Assembly (NCBI GenBank): GCA_046497505.1 | Contig: JAWOFN010000060.1 | Location: forward strand, 1-43,618 | From: JAWOFN01 sp046497505 [NCBI: bacterium] | GTDB lineage: Bacteria; Blakebacterota; Blakebacteria; Blakebacterales | Direction of reading: 5' to 3' | Length of the DNA stretch: 43,618 bases | In this document: piece after piece, positions 8,695 to 19,705 of the stretch | Position numbering within the stretch: position 1 is the first letter of the stretch | How the letters are laid out: the number at the start of each line of letters is the position of its first letter | Notes under the pieces: generated by a model | Told to the model about the DNA's origin: nothing | What the model saw: the letters and a program-made list of their open reading frames with translations, nothing else | Database searches by the model: none | Made by a program: the position numbers and the translations under genes

Positions 8695-9542
8695 CGGACC
8701 ACCTCCGAGGGACGGACCCGGTAGAGGATCACCGCCAGCGCGGCGACCATGACCAGGACCAGGACCGACAGGGACAGCCAGGGCGAGAAGCCCATCGGGG
8801 GAGGTTCTCCGAAGAGCAGGGCGCCCGTCTGCTTCAGGTTGACGGGGAGCGAGATGAGCCCGATGGCGGAGTCGGAGCCGGAGGGACCCACCTGACGGAA
8901 GAGCTCGGGGAGGAAGTAGATCCCGAAGAAGAGGACCGCGGCGGGACGGGCGGCCCGGCTGCTCGCCGAGAGCGCCAGCACGACGCTCCCGTAGACCGCG
9001 ACCATCAGCAGGCTCTGACCGGCCGCTGCGAGAGGTATCCACCACCAGTGGGAGAAGAAGGCCCCGTCCTGGGAGAGCAGTACCGCCATCAGCCAGAGCA
9101 GCAGGGCCGGCAGCAGGGTGATGGCCCCCCCGAAGGTCCCCGCCACGAGCAGTTTGCCGCCCACGTAGTCGCCGAAACCCACCGGCCGGGCGAAGTAGAT
9201 GGGATAAGCCCCCAGGCGGCGGTCGTCGGCGATGAGGCCGGCGCCGGAGAGGACGAGGGCGAAGACCACCCACAGGTTCTGCTGCCGGAGCAGGTCGAGG
9301 AAGAACTTCCCGTTGATGGAGAGGCCCGCGATGAACGCCATCTGCGGAGCGTCCCCGGCCCGCATGAAGGCGTAGACCTGGATGGCCCGCACTACGATGG
9401 GGATGGCGGCGAGGATCACCAGCACCTTCATGAGCTTGCCCCACTGGAGGGGCACCCCCGCCCGGGCGATGACCCACCAGGTGAGAGGACGTGGTCTCAG
9501 AGTCCCCTGCCAGGTCCGATATCGTTCCTCATAGATCGGCAC
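8691..9542 (-). CDS. ABC-2-type permease, first exporter pair
   Basis: An integral membrane subunit of 283 residues with about six hydrophobic spans (for example ALLLWLMAVLL and LSLSVLVLVMVAALAVILY). It contains the motif DDRRLGAYPIYFARPVG, which corresponds to the cytoplasmic loop of ABC-2 permeases. The GTG at 9542 is preceded by GGGAGGG at 6 bases. It lies inside the 3' end of the upstream ATPase gene, a 14-base overlap. The longer frame to 9620 is only the shadow of that ATPase. Four genes here form two ATPase-permease pairs in the order ATPase, permease, ATPase, permease. Confidence 0.8.
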   Translation of the reverse strand: MPIYEERYRTWQGTLRPRPLTWWVIARAGVPLQWGKLMKVLVILAAIPIVVRAIQVYAFMRAGDAPQMAFIAGLSINGKFFLDLLRQQNLWVVFALVLSGAGLIADDRRLGAYPIYFARPVGFGDYVGGKLLVAGTFGGAITLLPALLLWLMAVLLSQDGAFFSHWWWIPLAAAGQSLLMVAVYGSVVLALSASSRAARPAAVLFFGIYFLPELFRQVGPSGSDSAIGLISLPVNLKQTGALLFGEPPPMGFSPWLSLSVLVLVMVAALAVILYRVRPSEVVR

Positions 9543-10455
9543 GATATCCCTCCCCCAGCAGGTGGACGAAGACGTCTTCGAGTGACCGCACACTGGAGAC
9601 CAGACGGCGGAGCACCACACCGGTCTCCCTCGCCGTCTCGAGTATGACGTCCGTGGTCATATCCTCCGGGAGCTCCACCTCCAGGGTATGCCGCTCCCCG
9701 GGCCGGACCTCGACCCCCTGTTCCTGGAGGCGCCGGATGAAGCGGTCGGTATCCCCCTCGACCCGGACGGTATGGACGCCGGCGAACCCGCCCCGGAGAT
9801 CCGCCACCCTGTCCTCCTCGAGCACCCGTCCCCTGTGCATGACCACGACCCGTTCGCAGGTGCGTTCCACGTCCACCAGGATGTGGGAGGCCACCACGAT
9901 GCTCATCTCCCCCCCGGCAGCGATGCCGGTGATGAGATCCAGCATCTCCTGGCGGCCCTTCGGGTCCATACCGCTGGTGGGTTCGTCAAGGAAGAGGAGC
10001 TGGGGGTCGTGGACCAGGGCCTGGGCCAGCTTGATGCGCTGCTTCATGCCCACCGAGTAGGACTCCACTTCCCGGTAGCGGGCCTCCTCCAGCCCCAGCA
10101 GGAAGAGCACCTCGTGGGCGCGCTGCATGGCGTCCACCCGGGTCATCCCACTCAGCTCCCCGGCGAAGCGCACCATCTCGAACCCGGTGAGACCGGGGAT
10201 CAGGCTGTCGTCCTCCGGCATGTAGCCGATGAGCTGCCGGATGGTGTCGCGCTCGGTGCGGATATCGTGTCCCAGGATGCGTGCGGTCCCCGAACGGGGG
10301 GGAACCAGGCCCAGCAGCCCCTTGATGAGTGAGGACTTGCCCGCCCCGTTCGGGCCGAGCAGACCGGTAGCGCCGGCCGGGAAGGAGAGGGAGAGGCCGT
10401 CCACCGCCTTCAGATCGCCGTAGGCGACAGTGAAGTCTTCCAGGGTCAGGGACAA
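9529..10455 (-). CDS. ABC transporter ATPase, first exporter pair
   Basis: A 308-residue ATPase with Walker A GPNGAGKSS, signature YSVGMKQRIKLAQA, Walker B LLFLDEPTSGMDP and switch His in ASHILVD. A C-terminal domain of about 90 residues follows, ending FVHLLGEGYRADL. It starts with TTG (complement of 10453-10455) after a GGAG element; no ATG or GTG start is available nearby in frame. It is closely similar in layout to the ATPase at 7777-8694, so the two pairs probably arose by duplication. Both may serve one transporter with two different ATPase/permease halves. Confidence 0.86.
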   Translation of the reverse strand: MSLTLEDFTVAYGDLKAVDGLSLSFPAGATGLLGPNGAGKSSLIKGLLGLVPPRSGTARILGHDIRTERDTIRQLIGYMPEDDSLIPGLTGFEMVRFAGELSGMTRVDAMQRAHEVLFLLGLEEARYREVESYSVGMKQRIKLAQALVHDPQLLFLDEPTSGMDPKGRQEMLDLITGIAAGGEMSIVVASHILVDVERTCERVVVMHRGRVLEEDRVADLRGGFAGVHTVRVEGDTDRFIRRLQEQGVEVRPGERHTLEVELPEDMTTDVILETARETGVVLRRLVSSVRSLEDVFVHLLGEGYRADL

Positions 10456-10578
10456 ACGCAGCTCCAGGTGCCGGTTCGTGGATAGCCTGTGCCCGGTGAT
10501 ACGCGGGATCCGGGTGAAAGGGTTAGCAGGATTCGTGAGCGGATGCCAGCGGACCCGCCGTCGTCTCTCCGGAGCGGG

Positions 10579-11508
10579 TCAGACGGGAGCGGTCAGGGAG
10601 ACCACCTCGAGGGGCTCACCGCGTCCGGGAGCGCGCTCCAGTGCGATGGCACCCTGGTCGCAGTGCCCGGTGCAGACCCCGCAGCCCATGCACGCCGCAC
10701 CATCCACCCGGGCGATCCCCTCCTCGTCGTCGATGGCATCGAAGGGGCAGATCCCTACGCAGGTGCCGCAGGCCGCACACAGGTCGGCGTCCACGGAGGC
10801 CACGTAGCCGGAGGAAGCCAGCATGGGCGTGCCGTTCCGGTGTGCCTGCATGGCACCGCAGCAGCAGGAGCAGCAGTTGCATATGGCGTAGAAGCGTCCC
10901 AGCATGGCGTCCTTGAAGAAAGCGTGGTGGACGTGTCCGCGCTCATCCTCTTCCTCCAGGATGCGGACCGCCTCCTCCCGGTCGATCCACCGGGCCCGTT
11001 CGGGATGGTGCTTCATCACGAGCCCCGCGAAGGGCTCCCCGACGACCAGGCACACATCGAGCGGGTAGCAGGGATCGGGGCGAGAGAGCCGGCAGGGACA
11101 GTCGAGGGCCAGGATATGATCGGGATTCTGCATGATGATGGATCGGGCCTTCGCATAAGGGATCACCTGCTCCAGGTCCTCCACCCGGATCTCCTCCTCG
11201 ATCCGGACCAGCTGTCGGGACCCGTCCAGCGGCATCACCTTGCCGTGATAGCCGTCTGCGAAGGCCTGCTTCGCGTCCTTCCCCTCCCGCCGCTCACCCC
11301 GGGTGATGAGCCGATCGAAGAAGCCGACGACAGGAGCGAGCCTGCGGGCCAGGAAGTGCTCGCCCGTGGCGACAGCGATGTAGAAGTAGGTCCAGCGGGC
11401 ATAGACATATCCGTGCAGCAGCTCGAAGACGGTCCGGTCCTCCCGCCGCTTCCACTCCTGGTAGAAGCTCTTGAGGTGGGGGTCGCGGATCATGTCCTCC
11501 AGGCGCAT
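10579..11508 (-). CDS. 4Fe-4S dicluster protein with a Cys-rich CCxCCC segment
   Basis: The 309-residue protein ends with two classical 4Fe-4S motifs: Cys244/247/250/254 (CAACGTCVGICP) and Cys273/276/279/283 (CMGCGVCTGHC). Upstream are further cysteines: Cys137 and Cys139 (LDCPCR), Cys147, Cys153, and the dense run Cys210, 212, 213, 215, 216, 217 (CNCCSCCCGAM). That run could hold a third cluster or another metal. The N-terminal 130 residues are helical without a recognised fold. No signal peptide or membrane span is clear, so it is probably cytoplasmic. It precedes the ABC genes by 123 bases on the same strand. Electron transfer is likely; partner and reaction are unknown. Confidence 0.75.
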   Translation of the reverse strand: MRLEDMIRDPHLKSFYQEWKRREDRTVFELLHGYVYARWTYFYIAVATGEHFLARRLAPVVGFFDRLITRGERREGKDAKQAFADGYHGKVMPLDGSRQLVRIEEEIRVEDLEQVIPYAKARSIIMQNPDHILALDCPCRLSRPDPCYPLDVCLVVGEPFAGLVMKHHPERARWIDREEAVRILEEEDERGHVHHAFFKDAMLGRFYAICNCCSCCCGAMQAHRNGTPMLASSGYVASVDADLCAACGTCVGICPFDAIDDEEGIARVDGAACMGCGVCTGHCDQGAIALERAPGRGEPLEVVSLTAPV

Positions 11509-11565
11509 GGGCTCCCTTCTCCTCTCAGCGTGCGGTCCCTTCCGCCATCATAGCACACGAAGGAA

Positions 11566-11594
11566 GGCCCGGCCGATGCAAGATCGGCCGGGCC
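11566..11594 (-). terminator. Terminator of the M19 dipeptidase gene
   Basis: A perfect 12-bp stem (11566-11577 with 11583-11594) has a 5-base loop. On the minus strand it is followed by TTCCTTCG. It lies 30 bases beyond the dipeptidase stop codon. Confidence 0.75.
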
Positions 11595-11624
11595 CTGCAA
11601 TACAGGAGCGGGTTCCCGGGAGGA

Positions 11625-12902
11625 TCAGTCCCTGTCGTCGCGGTTCTCCGCCGCGGTCTCGACCGCCTCGAACACCCGCATGAAGTTGCCTCCCCAGAAC
11701 TTCTCGATCTGCTCCTCGGTGTAGCCCCTGCGCAGCATCTCCACGGTGACGGCGGGCAGGTCGGAGGCATCTTCCAGGCCCTGGATGCCGCCTCCGCCAT
11801 CGAAGTCGCTGCCGAAGCCCACGTGGTCCCAGCCGGCCAGGGCGATGGCGTGCTCCAGGTGGTTCATGAAGTCGTCGATCGTGACCGGAGGAGTGGGGTA
11901 CTCACGACGGATCTCCTGGTAGCGGCGCCGGAACTCCGCCTGCTCGGCCTCGGTGTGTGCCTCCATGTCGCCGAACTCCTCCCGAAGCGCCTGCAGAGCC
12001 GCTTCCAGCTCGGGATTCTCCGGCCGGTCCCGCAGATAGGAGCCCAGGGCCACCAGCTGGATCACGCCGCCGTTCTCGGCAAGGGCCTCCAGCATCTCGT
12101 CGGTGATGTTCCGCGCGCTGCTGGCGATCGCGCGCAGCCCGGAGTGGGTGAGGACCACGGGCACGTCGGTCATCTCCAGCACATCGTAGAAGGTCTGGTC
12201 GGAGACATGGGAGAGGTCGACGATGGCGCCCAGGCGGTTCATCTCCCGAACCACCTCCCGGCCGAAATCGGTGAGCCCGAAGTCCTCCCGTTCGGTGGAT
12301 TCGGTGCTGGAAGCGCCGATCTGGTTGTCCGAGGAGTGGGTCAGCGTCATGTACCGCATGCCGCGGTCGTAGAACTCCTCGACCCGGCTCAGGTCCGTGG
12401 CGATGGGGAAGCCGTTCTCCACGGCGATGAGCAGGGCCCGCTTCCCTTCGCTGTGCAGGCGACGGATATCATCGGTGGAGAGGGCGATCTCCGCCACCGG
12501 ACTGGACTCGGCCTGGGTCTCGCACCAGTCGAAGAGCCGGATGGCCGTTTCGTAGGCGTTCCGGTAGTTCTCCGGGGTCAGCTCGCGCTGCCCGGTGTAG
12601 ACCACGAGGAAGACCGCGTCCATGCCGCCTTCGATCATCCGGGGGATGTCCCACTGGCCGGGTCGCCCTTCATCGTCCAGGCGGTGCAGGTCGGCGGCTA
12701 CCCAGTCGCTGTCCCGCACGTGGGCGCCGGGAGCGTCGATGTGGGTGTCGATGACGAGGGCCTGTTCATGGATCCGGTCCGCCTCGGCCTGGAGCTCTTC
12801 TTCGCTCATGCCGCCGCAGGCGGTCAGGACCAGGCCGGCGGCGAGCAGGGGGAGGAGGGACCGGAGTCGGGCCGCGGCGCTGCGCAAGATGGTCAGGGAC
12901 AT
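11625..12902 (-). CDS. Membrane dipeptidase, family M19, lipoprotein
   Basis: A renal-dipeptidase-type zinc enzyme of 425 residues that hydrolyses dipeptides. Zinc-binding HID (IDTHIDAPG) is near residue 50. The family's acidic ligand is in AVENGFPI, with LTHSSDN and VDLSHVSDQTF following. The later metal-site histidine is in VVLTHSGLRAI, and GFGSDFDGGGG near the C-terminus is diagnostic. The signal sequence ends in a lipobox (LVLTACGG), so the mature protein should be lipid-anchored. The ATG at 12902 has AAAGGAG about 11 bases upstream; the longer frame to 13082 adds no signal character. The gene is monocistronic, with its own terminator. Its placement fits a cell that imports and breaks down peptides. 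Confidence 0.92.
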   Translation of the reverse strand: MSLTILRSAAARLRSLLPLLAAGLVLTACGGMSEEELQAEADRIHEQALVIDTHIDAPGAHVRDSDWVAADLHRLDDEGRPGQWDIPRMIEGGMDAVFLVVYTGQRELTPENYRNAYETAIRLFDWCETQAESSPVAEIALSTDDIRRLHSEGKRALLIAVENGFPIATDLSRVEEFYDRGMRYMTLTHSSDNQIGASSTESTEREDFGLTDFGREVVREMNRLGAIVDLSHVSDQTFYDVLEMTDVPVVLTHSGLRAIASSARNITDEMLEALAENGGVIQLVALGSYLRDRPENPELEAALQALREEFGDMEAHTEAEQAEFRRRYQEIRREYPTPPVTIDDFMNHLEHAIALAGWDHVGFGSDFDGGGGIQGLEDASDLPAVTVEMLRRGYTEEQIEKFWGGNFMRVFEAVETAAENRDDRD

Positions 12903-12962
12903 GACGGGGTGGACTCCTTTGGAGGCACATCGGGTGGGGGCAGGCAGCATGTATTCAATACC

Positions 12963-12992
12963 ACCGTACCCCGGCGGGGCTTCACGGTCCAA
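12963..12992 (-). promoter_or_regulatory. Possible promoter of the M19 dipeptidase gene
   Basis: Read on the minus strand, TTGGAC (12992-12987) and TACGGT (12968-12963) are separated by 18 bases and lie about 60 bases before the start codon. The same 18-base spacing occurs at two better promoters in this window. The match is modest. Confidence 0.35.
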
Positions 12993-13117
12993 CCTGAAGG
13001 TGAGTTGCCGGAACGGAGGCTGCGGTCGAAGGGAGGTGTGACGGGGTACATCGGGCTTGCGAAGCCCCTCCACGCCCTGCACCTTGCGGGTGCTCAGGCC
13101 CCTCGGAAGACCTGCGT

Positions 13118-13194
13118 GGCCCTATAGCTCAGGTGGATAGAGCACCGGTTTCCTAAACCGGGTGCCCCAGGTTCGAGTCCTGGTAGGGCCACCA
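13118..13194 (+). tRNA. tRNA-Arg (anticodon CCT)
   Basis: The acceptor stem GGCCCTA pairs with TAGGGCC (13184-13190). The D arm is GCTC...GAGC and the anticodon stem is CCGGT/ACCGG with loop TTCCTAA, giving anticodon CCT at 13152-13154. The T arm is CCAGG TTCGAGT CCTGG. CCA is encoded (13192-13194). It reads AGG codons. Its 3' end is 7 bases from the stop of the convergent propeller gene. Confidence 0.96.
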
Positions 13195-13201
13195 TCTCCC
13201 C

Positions 13202-14427
13202 CTACGGATAGACGAACCCCTCCGGCATCGGCACCAGGCGGTAGACGGTAGGGATCCGCTCGCCGGTCTCGGACTCCTGCACGACGGCACAGAGCCTGCC
13301 TGAACGGATGGAGTAGGAGTAGGAGGGGACCGGTGTGGTGCCGAGGTATTCGCCTGAGGGGGCGAAGACGTGGGTCTGATAGGGTTCCCCGGGCAGCCGG
13401 AGGTCCTTCTGGACCGCATCGAGGAGCCAGACGTGGCCCTCGGGATCCACGTAGGGCCGGGTCCAGTAGGGCGCGGATTCCGGCCATTTCCATTCGATGG
13501 GGGGCTTGTAGGGCCCCCGACCCTCCTGAGCGAGCTGTTCGGTCCGGCGCTCCACATACTGGGCGTAGAGGTCCGCGACCATGGGATCGAAGGGCCTCGG
13601 GGACAGGTCGGTGCTCACCACCATCCGGAGGTCCCCTGAGTCGCCGTACACCTCGAACTCCGGGATGTGGCCATCCACCATGAGGAAGCCGAGTGCCGGC
13701 GAGTACTCGAGGAACGCCGGGGTGGAGAAGGGCATGCCGTAGGCACCTCGGATGCCGTTCGGATCGACCCGGACCTGTCCCGTGGGATGGGGTCGGGTCG
13801 TCCAGACCGCCAGCGTGTCCGAACCGCCCTCGTCCATCAGGTAGCCGGTCGACGCGTGAACGAGATAGGTATCTCCCCAGCTCCCCCGGCTCTCCCGGAC
13901 GAAGAGTCGGCCGTCTTCCAGCCGCTGGAGGACTCCGACCGGTCCCTGGACCCGGGGCTGGAGGGTCTCCAGGATCGTGCCGTCCAGGGCGAACCGGGTC
14001 AGCCGCATCTGCTGCGAGTCGAAGACGGAGATCTCGTCCCCGATGAGCGTCATCCGTTCCATCCAGGCGAACTCACCCGGTCCCTGGCCCTGCCGCCCGC
14101 AGGAGGTGACGAAGTGTCCTGAGGCATCGAACACCGCCACCCGGTGGGCACCGCCGTCCATCACATAGAAGCGTCCGTCGGGTCCCTCGTAGAAGACCGA
14201 AGGGCGCACCAGGATCGATTCTTCGTGGGTAGGGTCCTCCTGCAGGGTCAGCACCTCCTCCAGCCGGAAGAGATCCCCCCCGTAATCGGGCCGCCGGTGT
14301 TCACGGCATGGACCACACCGTCCTCCTCGTAGGTCCGGAAGGTGTGGCTGTCCTGGACCGTACCGCAGGCCCCGAGTGTCAGGGTGAGGAGGGCAATGAG
14401 GGGAAGGCCGAAGGGGGACCGGTGCAT
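13202..14427 (-). pseudogene. 6-bladed beta-propeller lipoprotein gene, frameshifted at a seven-G run
   Basis: A signal peptide with lipobox (MHRSPFG...LTLTLGACG) begins at 14427 and runs in one frame through DGVVHAVNTGGPITGG, then hits a stop at 14248. The rest of the protein, from GGDLFRLEEVLTL to GFVYP, lies in the -1 frame and ends at 13202. The switch coincides with a G7 run (C7 at 14275-14281 on the plus strand). One extra G would rejoin the frames as ITGGDLFRLEE. The C-terminal part shows NHL-like repeats (DGRFYVMDGGAHRVAVFD, GHVWLLDAVQKD), as in 6-bladed propeller lipoproteins. The gene may be truly broken, expressed by slippage on the G run, or mis-sequenced; the sequence alone cannot decide. 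It is divergent from the gene at 14623. Confidence 0.75.
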
Positions 14428-14622
14428 GATCGAGTGGCCTCCTGGCCCGGGGAAGGGAGCCTGCATAGACTCTGGGACGCACCCTTTGGACCGCTGGACC
14501 GGGCGGGGCGTTTACGCATTACGTCGTCGACAGGGACCGGTTGGTATGCGTATCTCTTGTAGTCGCAGGAGGCGGGGATCGCATCCCGCCGCAAACCGAC
14601 CTGAGCAGAAGGCTGTCATCCG

Positions 14623-15258
14623 ATGAACCGGCCCCGTCCCTTCCTGAACGTCCTCGCCGCCCTGACCGCGGCCGCCGTGGTCGTGGCCGCCTCCCCGCCG
14701 GAGGCGGGTGCCCAGTACTTCAGCCGCCCCTACGCGGCCGCCTACCTGGGTCTGAACAAGAGCGATTTCGGATACCTGGGCTCCAAGGAACTCGACTGGC
14801 GCACATCCCCGGCAGGGGAGGTGGGTTTCGAGGCCTACGGGATGACCATCAGCCTGGGCATGCTCGATTCGGGGCTGGCAGAATGGACCTCACCGGACGG
14901 CAACATCGACTACGAGATGCAGTTCCGGGCCGTCTACCTGAACCTGGGGGCCCGGGAGGATGCCGGGCTCTACTTCGCGGGCGGGCTCAACCTCCCCATC
15001 TGGGACGTGCTCCCGCCCTCACCCGACCCCTCCAACCCCAATCCCCTGGACCTCGACCCGGAAGTGGGGTTCCAGGCCTTCCTCGGCTTCCAGTTCCCGG
15101 CAGGCGGGCTCCCCCTCCGAATCATGATCGAAGCGGGGTATGCCCAGTTCAACGGCATCGTGACCAATGTCGAGGGGGCGGTGGGGGAGCTGGGGCAGTT
15201 CTCCAGCACCGGTCCTGTCGTCAGGGCGGGCATCGCCATCCTCCCCTTCGAGTTCTGA
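14623..15258 (+). CDS. Outer-membrane beta-barrel-like protein
   Basis: A 211-residue protein with a signal peptide (AALTAAAVVVAASPPEAGAQ). Alternating hydrophobic strands with aromatic ends follow (GMTISLGMLDSG, MQFRAVYLNLGA, GLYFAGGLNLPIWD, VGFQAFLGFQFP, LRIMIEAGYAQF). It ends VRAGIAILPFEF, with the C-terminal phenylalanine typical of outer-membrane barrels. The number of strands fits a small 8-stranded barrel. It is monocistronic, followed by a strong terminator, and divergent from the propeller lipoprotein gene, with which it shares a 195-base intergenic region. A specific function is not recognised. Confidence 0.65.
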   Translation: MNRPRPFLNVLAALTAAAVVVAASPPEAGAQYFSRPYAAAYLGLNKSDFGYLGSKELDWRTSPAGEVGFEAYGMTISLGMLDSGLAEWTSPDGNIDYEMQFRAVYLNLGAREDAGLYFAGGLNLPIWDVLPPSPDPSNPNPLDLDPEVGFQAFLGFQFPAGGLPLRIMIEAGYAQFNGIVTNVEGAVGELGQFSSTGPVVRAGIAILPFEF

Positions 15259-15285
15259 TATCCGGATCCCGGCAGCCCGGTAACG

Positions 15286-15324
15286 GAGAAGGGCGCGCAG
15301 GAGGGACTCCCGCGCGCCCTTCTC
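15286..15324. terminator. Strong terminator between convergent genes
   Basis: A perfect 13-bp stem (15286-15298 with 15312-15324) has a 13-base loop. It is followed on the plus strand by TTCTTCTC. It ends the beta-barrel gene and may also stop maeB transcripts from the other strand. Confidence 0.8.
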
Positions 15325-15397
15325 TTCTTCTCGGACCGGCACCTCGGTCGTCGGACGGACCGCCGGGCCGGACCTCTCTCGCCGGGCCGGACCCCGG

Positions 15398-17707
<2,310 letters not shown>

Positions 17708-17899
17708 TGCGGGCCTCCTGCGGGAGGTTGCCCCGGTTCTTCACTCGGGGGTCGGGTACGCGGGTGGGGCTGACGGACTCTCTGAATCTACTTGGGCACC
17801 GGAGCGCGAACAAGGAGATTAGGTGTCCGAGGTCCGAAATCGGTCCCTATCCTACAAACCCTTGACCAGCCTCGACTTTCGACGGATGATGGGAGCCCC

Positions 17900-19180
17900 A
17901 TGAAACTGCTCATCGTAGGATCCGGAGGCCGCGAGCACACGCTGGCGTGGCGACTCGGCCGGGACGACTCCGTGGACGAGATCATCGCGGCACCGGGCAA
18001 CGCCGGTATCGGCCGGCTCGCCCGCTGTGTCGACGTGGCAGCCGACGACGTCGAGGGGCTGACCGGACTGGCGGTGCGGGAGGGGGTGGAACTGGTCGTG
18101 GTGGGGCCCGAGCTGCCCCTCACCCTCGGCCTGGCCGACCGCCTCCGGGAGGAGGGGATTGCCTGCTTCGGCCCCGGAGCCGCCGGGGCCCGTCTGGAGG
18201 GTTCGAAGGCATGGTCCAAGGACCTGATGGAGCGGGCGGGGATCCCGACCGCGGGTTATGAGGTCTTCACCGAGCTGGATCCCGCCCTCGCCTATCTCGA
18301 TTCGGGCACAGGCCCTATCGTGGTCAAGGCCTCCGGTCTGGCTGCCGGGAAGGGGGCCATCGTCTGCGAGGACCGCGACGGTGCACGGCGGGCCGTCCGC
18401 GAGATGCTGGAGGAGGACCGCTTCGGTGAGGCAGGACACACGGTGGTGATCGAGGATTTCCTCACCGGGGAGGAGGCCTCCATCCTGGCCCTCACCGACG
18501 GTATGTGCATGCTCCCGCTGGTGCCCAGTCAGGACCACAAGCGGGCCCATGACGGGGACCAGGGACCGAACACCGGGGGGATGGGCGCCTATGCCCCGGC
18601 CCCGGTGGTGAGTGAGGAGGTCATGCGCAAGGTGAGGGCCCGCATACTGGAGCCCCTCCTGAAGACCCTGGCGGAGGAGGGGGTTTCCTATCACGGGGTG
18701 GTCTACGCCGGCCTCATGATCGATGACGAGGGGGACCCCGGGGTGGTGGAGTTCAACTGCCGCTTCGGTGATCCCGAGGCCCAGGTCGTACTCCCTCTGG
18801 TCGAGGGCGACCTGGCGGAAGCGCTCCTGGCCGCTGCCCAGGGGCGTCTGGATCCCGACAGCCTCGCCATGGGGATGGGGGCCGCGGTCTGCGTGGTGAT
18901 GGCCAGCGGCGGCTACCCGGGGGGTTACGAGAAGGGGTACCCCATCGAGGGGCTGGAGGAACTCGAAGGGGAGGAGGATGTAGTGGTCTTCCACGCCGGC
19001 ACCGCCCAGGGGGAAGAAGGGGTCGTGACCGCAGGCGGCAGGGTCCTGGGGGTGACGGCCATGGCACCGAGTATCCCGGAGGCCGTCAGGAGGTCGTATC
19101 AGGCGGTGGAGCGGGTCCGGTTCCAGGATGCCTTCTATCGCAGCGACATCGCCCACCGTGCCCTCGCCAGGGAAGAGTGA
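17900..19180 (+). CDS. purD: Phosphoribosylamine-glycine ligase (GAR synthetase)
   Basis: The second step of de novo purine synthesis: phosphoribosylamine + glycine + ATP to GAR. The 426-residue length is normal. The N-terminal MKLLIVGSGGREHTLAW and GPELPLTLGLAD, the ATP-grasp domain with KASGLAAGKGAI, and the diagnostic QDHKRAHDGDQGPNTGGMGA are present. EFNCRFGDPE is the metal-binding motif. The frame is open from 17792, but the ATG at 17900 follows GGGAG and starts exactly where the family begins. purE follows 78 bases later on the same strand. No purine riboswitch is apparent upstream. Confidence 0.97.
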   Translation: MKLLIVGSGGREHTLAWRLGRDDSVDEIIAAPGNAGIGRLARCVDVAADDVEGLTGLAVREGVELVVVGPELPLTLGLADRLREEGIACFGPGAAGARLEGSKAWSKDLMERAGIPTAGYEVFTELDPALAYLDSGTGPIVVKASGLAAGKGAIVCEDRDGARRAVREMLEEDRFGEAGHTVVIEDFLTGEEASILALTDGMCMLPLVPSQDHKRAHDGDQGPNTGGMGAYAPAPVVSEEVMRKVRARILEPLLKTLAEEGVSYHGVVYAGLMIDDEGDPGVVEFNCRFGDPEAQVVLPLVEGDLAEALLAAAQGRLDPDSLAMGMGAAVCVVMASGGYPGGYEKGYPIEGLEELEGEEDVVVFHAGTAQGEEGVVTAGGRVLGVTAMAPSIPEAVRRSYQAVERVRFQDAFYRSDIAHRALAREE

Positions 19181-19258
19181 GCGGAGCGCACGGCGGCGGT
19201 CCCCAGAGACGCGCGGTCCCGAAGACCATCGGATTCCGATCGAACCAGAAGGAGCGGC

Positions 19259-19705
19259 ATGCCCAGAGTAGCGATCATGATGGGGAGCAGTTCCGACACC
19301 CCGACCATGGAGAAGGCGAGGAAGGTGCTGGATGAGTTCGGCATCGAGAGCGACTGGCAGGTGCTGAGTGCGCACCGTACCCCGGAGAAGATGGCGGAGT
19401 ACGTCCGCTCGGCTCCCGACCGCGGGATCCGGGTGTTCATCTGCGGTGCGGGTCTCTCCGCCGCTCTGCCCGGCTCGGTCGCGGCGCACACCGACCTGCC
19501 GGTCATCGGCGTGCCCCTCGACGCGGCATTGGACGGGTTGGACAGCCTGCTCTCCATTGCCCAGATGCCCCCCGGGGTGCCGGTGGCCTGTGTCGGGATC
19601 GACAACGCCCGGAACGCAGCCTACCTGGCGGTGAGCATGCTGGCCCTGGTGGATGAGGAGGTCGCCGGACGCTGGGCGGAGTTCCGGGCCGAGCAGCGTG
19701 GCTGA
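19259..19705 (+). CDS. purE: N5-carboxyaminoimidazole ribonucleotide mutase
   Basis: It converts N5-CAIR to CAIR in purine synthesis. At 148 residues it is slightly shorter than the usual class I enzyme. Signature elements are MMGSSSD (phosphate loop), the active-site histidine in LSAHRTPEKM, GAGLSAALPGSVAAHT, and the mobile loop VGIDNARNAAYLA. AAHTDLPVIGVP is also typical. AGAAGGAG precedes the ATG by about 6 bases. The gene overlaps the next one by 8 bases, so a purine gene heads an operon that mostly serves tRNA modification and the envelope. A purK partner is not in the window. Confidence 0.95.
   Translation: MPRVAIMMGSSSDTPTMEKARKVLDEFGIESDWQVLSAHRTPEKMAEYVRSAPDRGIRVFICGAGLSAALPGSVAAHTDLPVIGVPLDAALDGLDSLLSIAQMPPGVPVACVGIDNARNAAYLAVSMLALVDEEVAGRWAEFRAEQRG

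Noticed and set aside
13118-13194. tRNA-Arg(CCT) as an integration site of a genomic island.
   Set aside because: No partial tRNA copy, integrase or change in base composition is seen next to it.
17708-17899. Divergent maeB/purD intergenic region as a purine riboswitch.
   Set aside because: I could not find a paired three-stem aptamer or conserved core in these 192 bases. No convincing promoter pair was found either.
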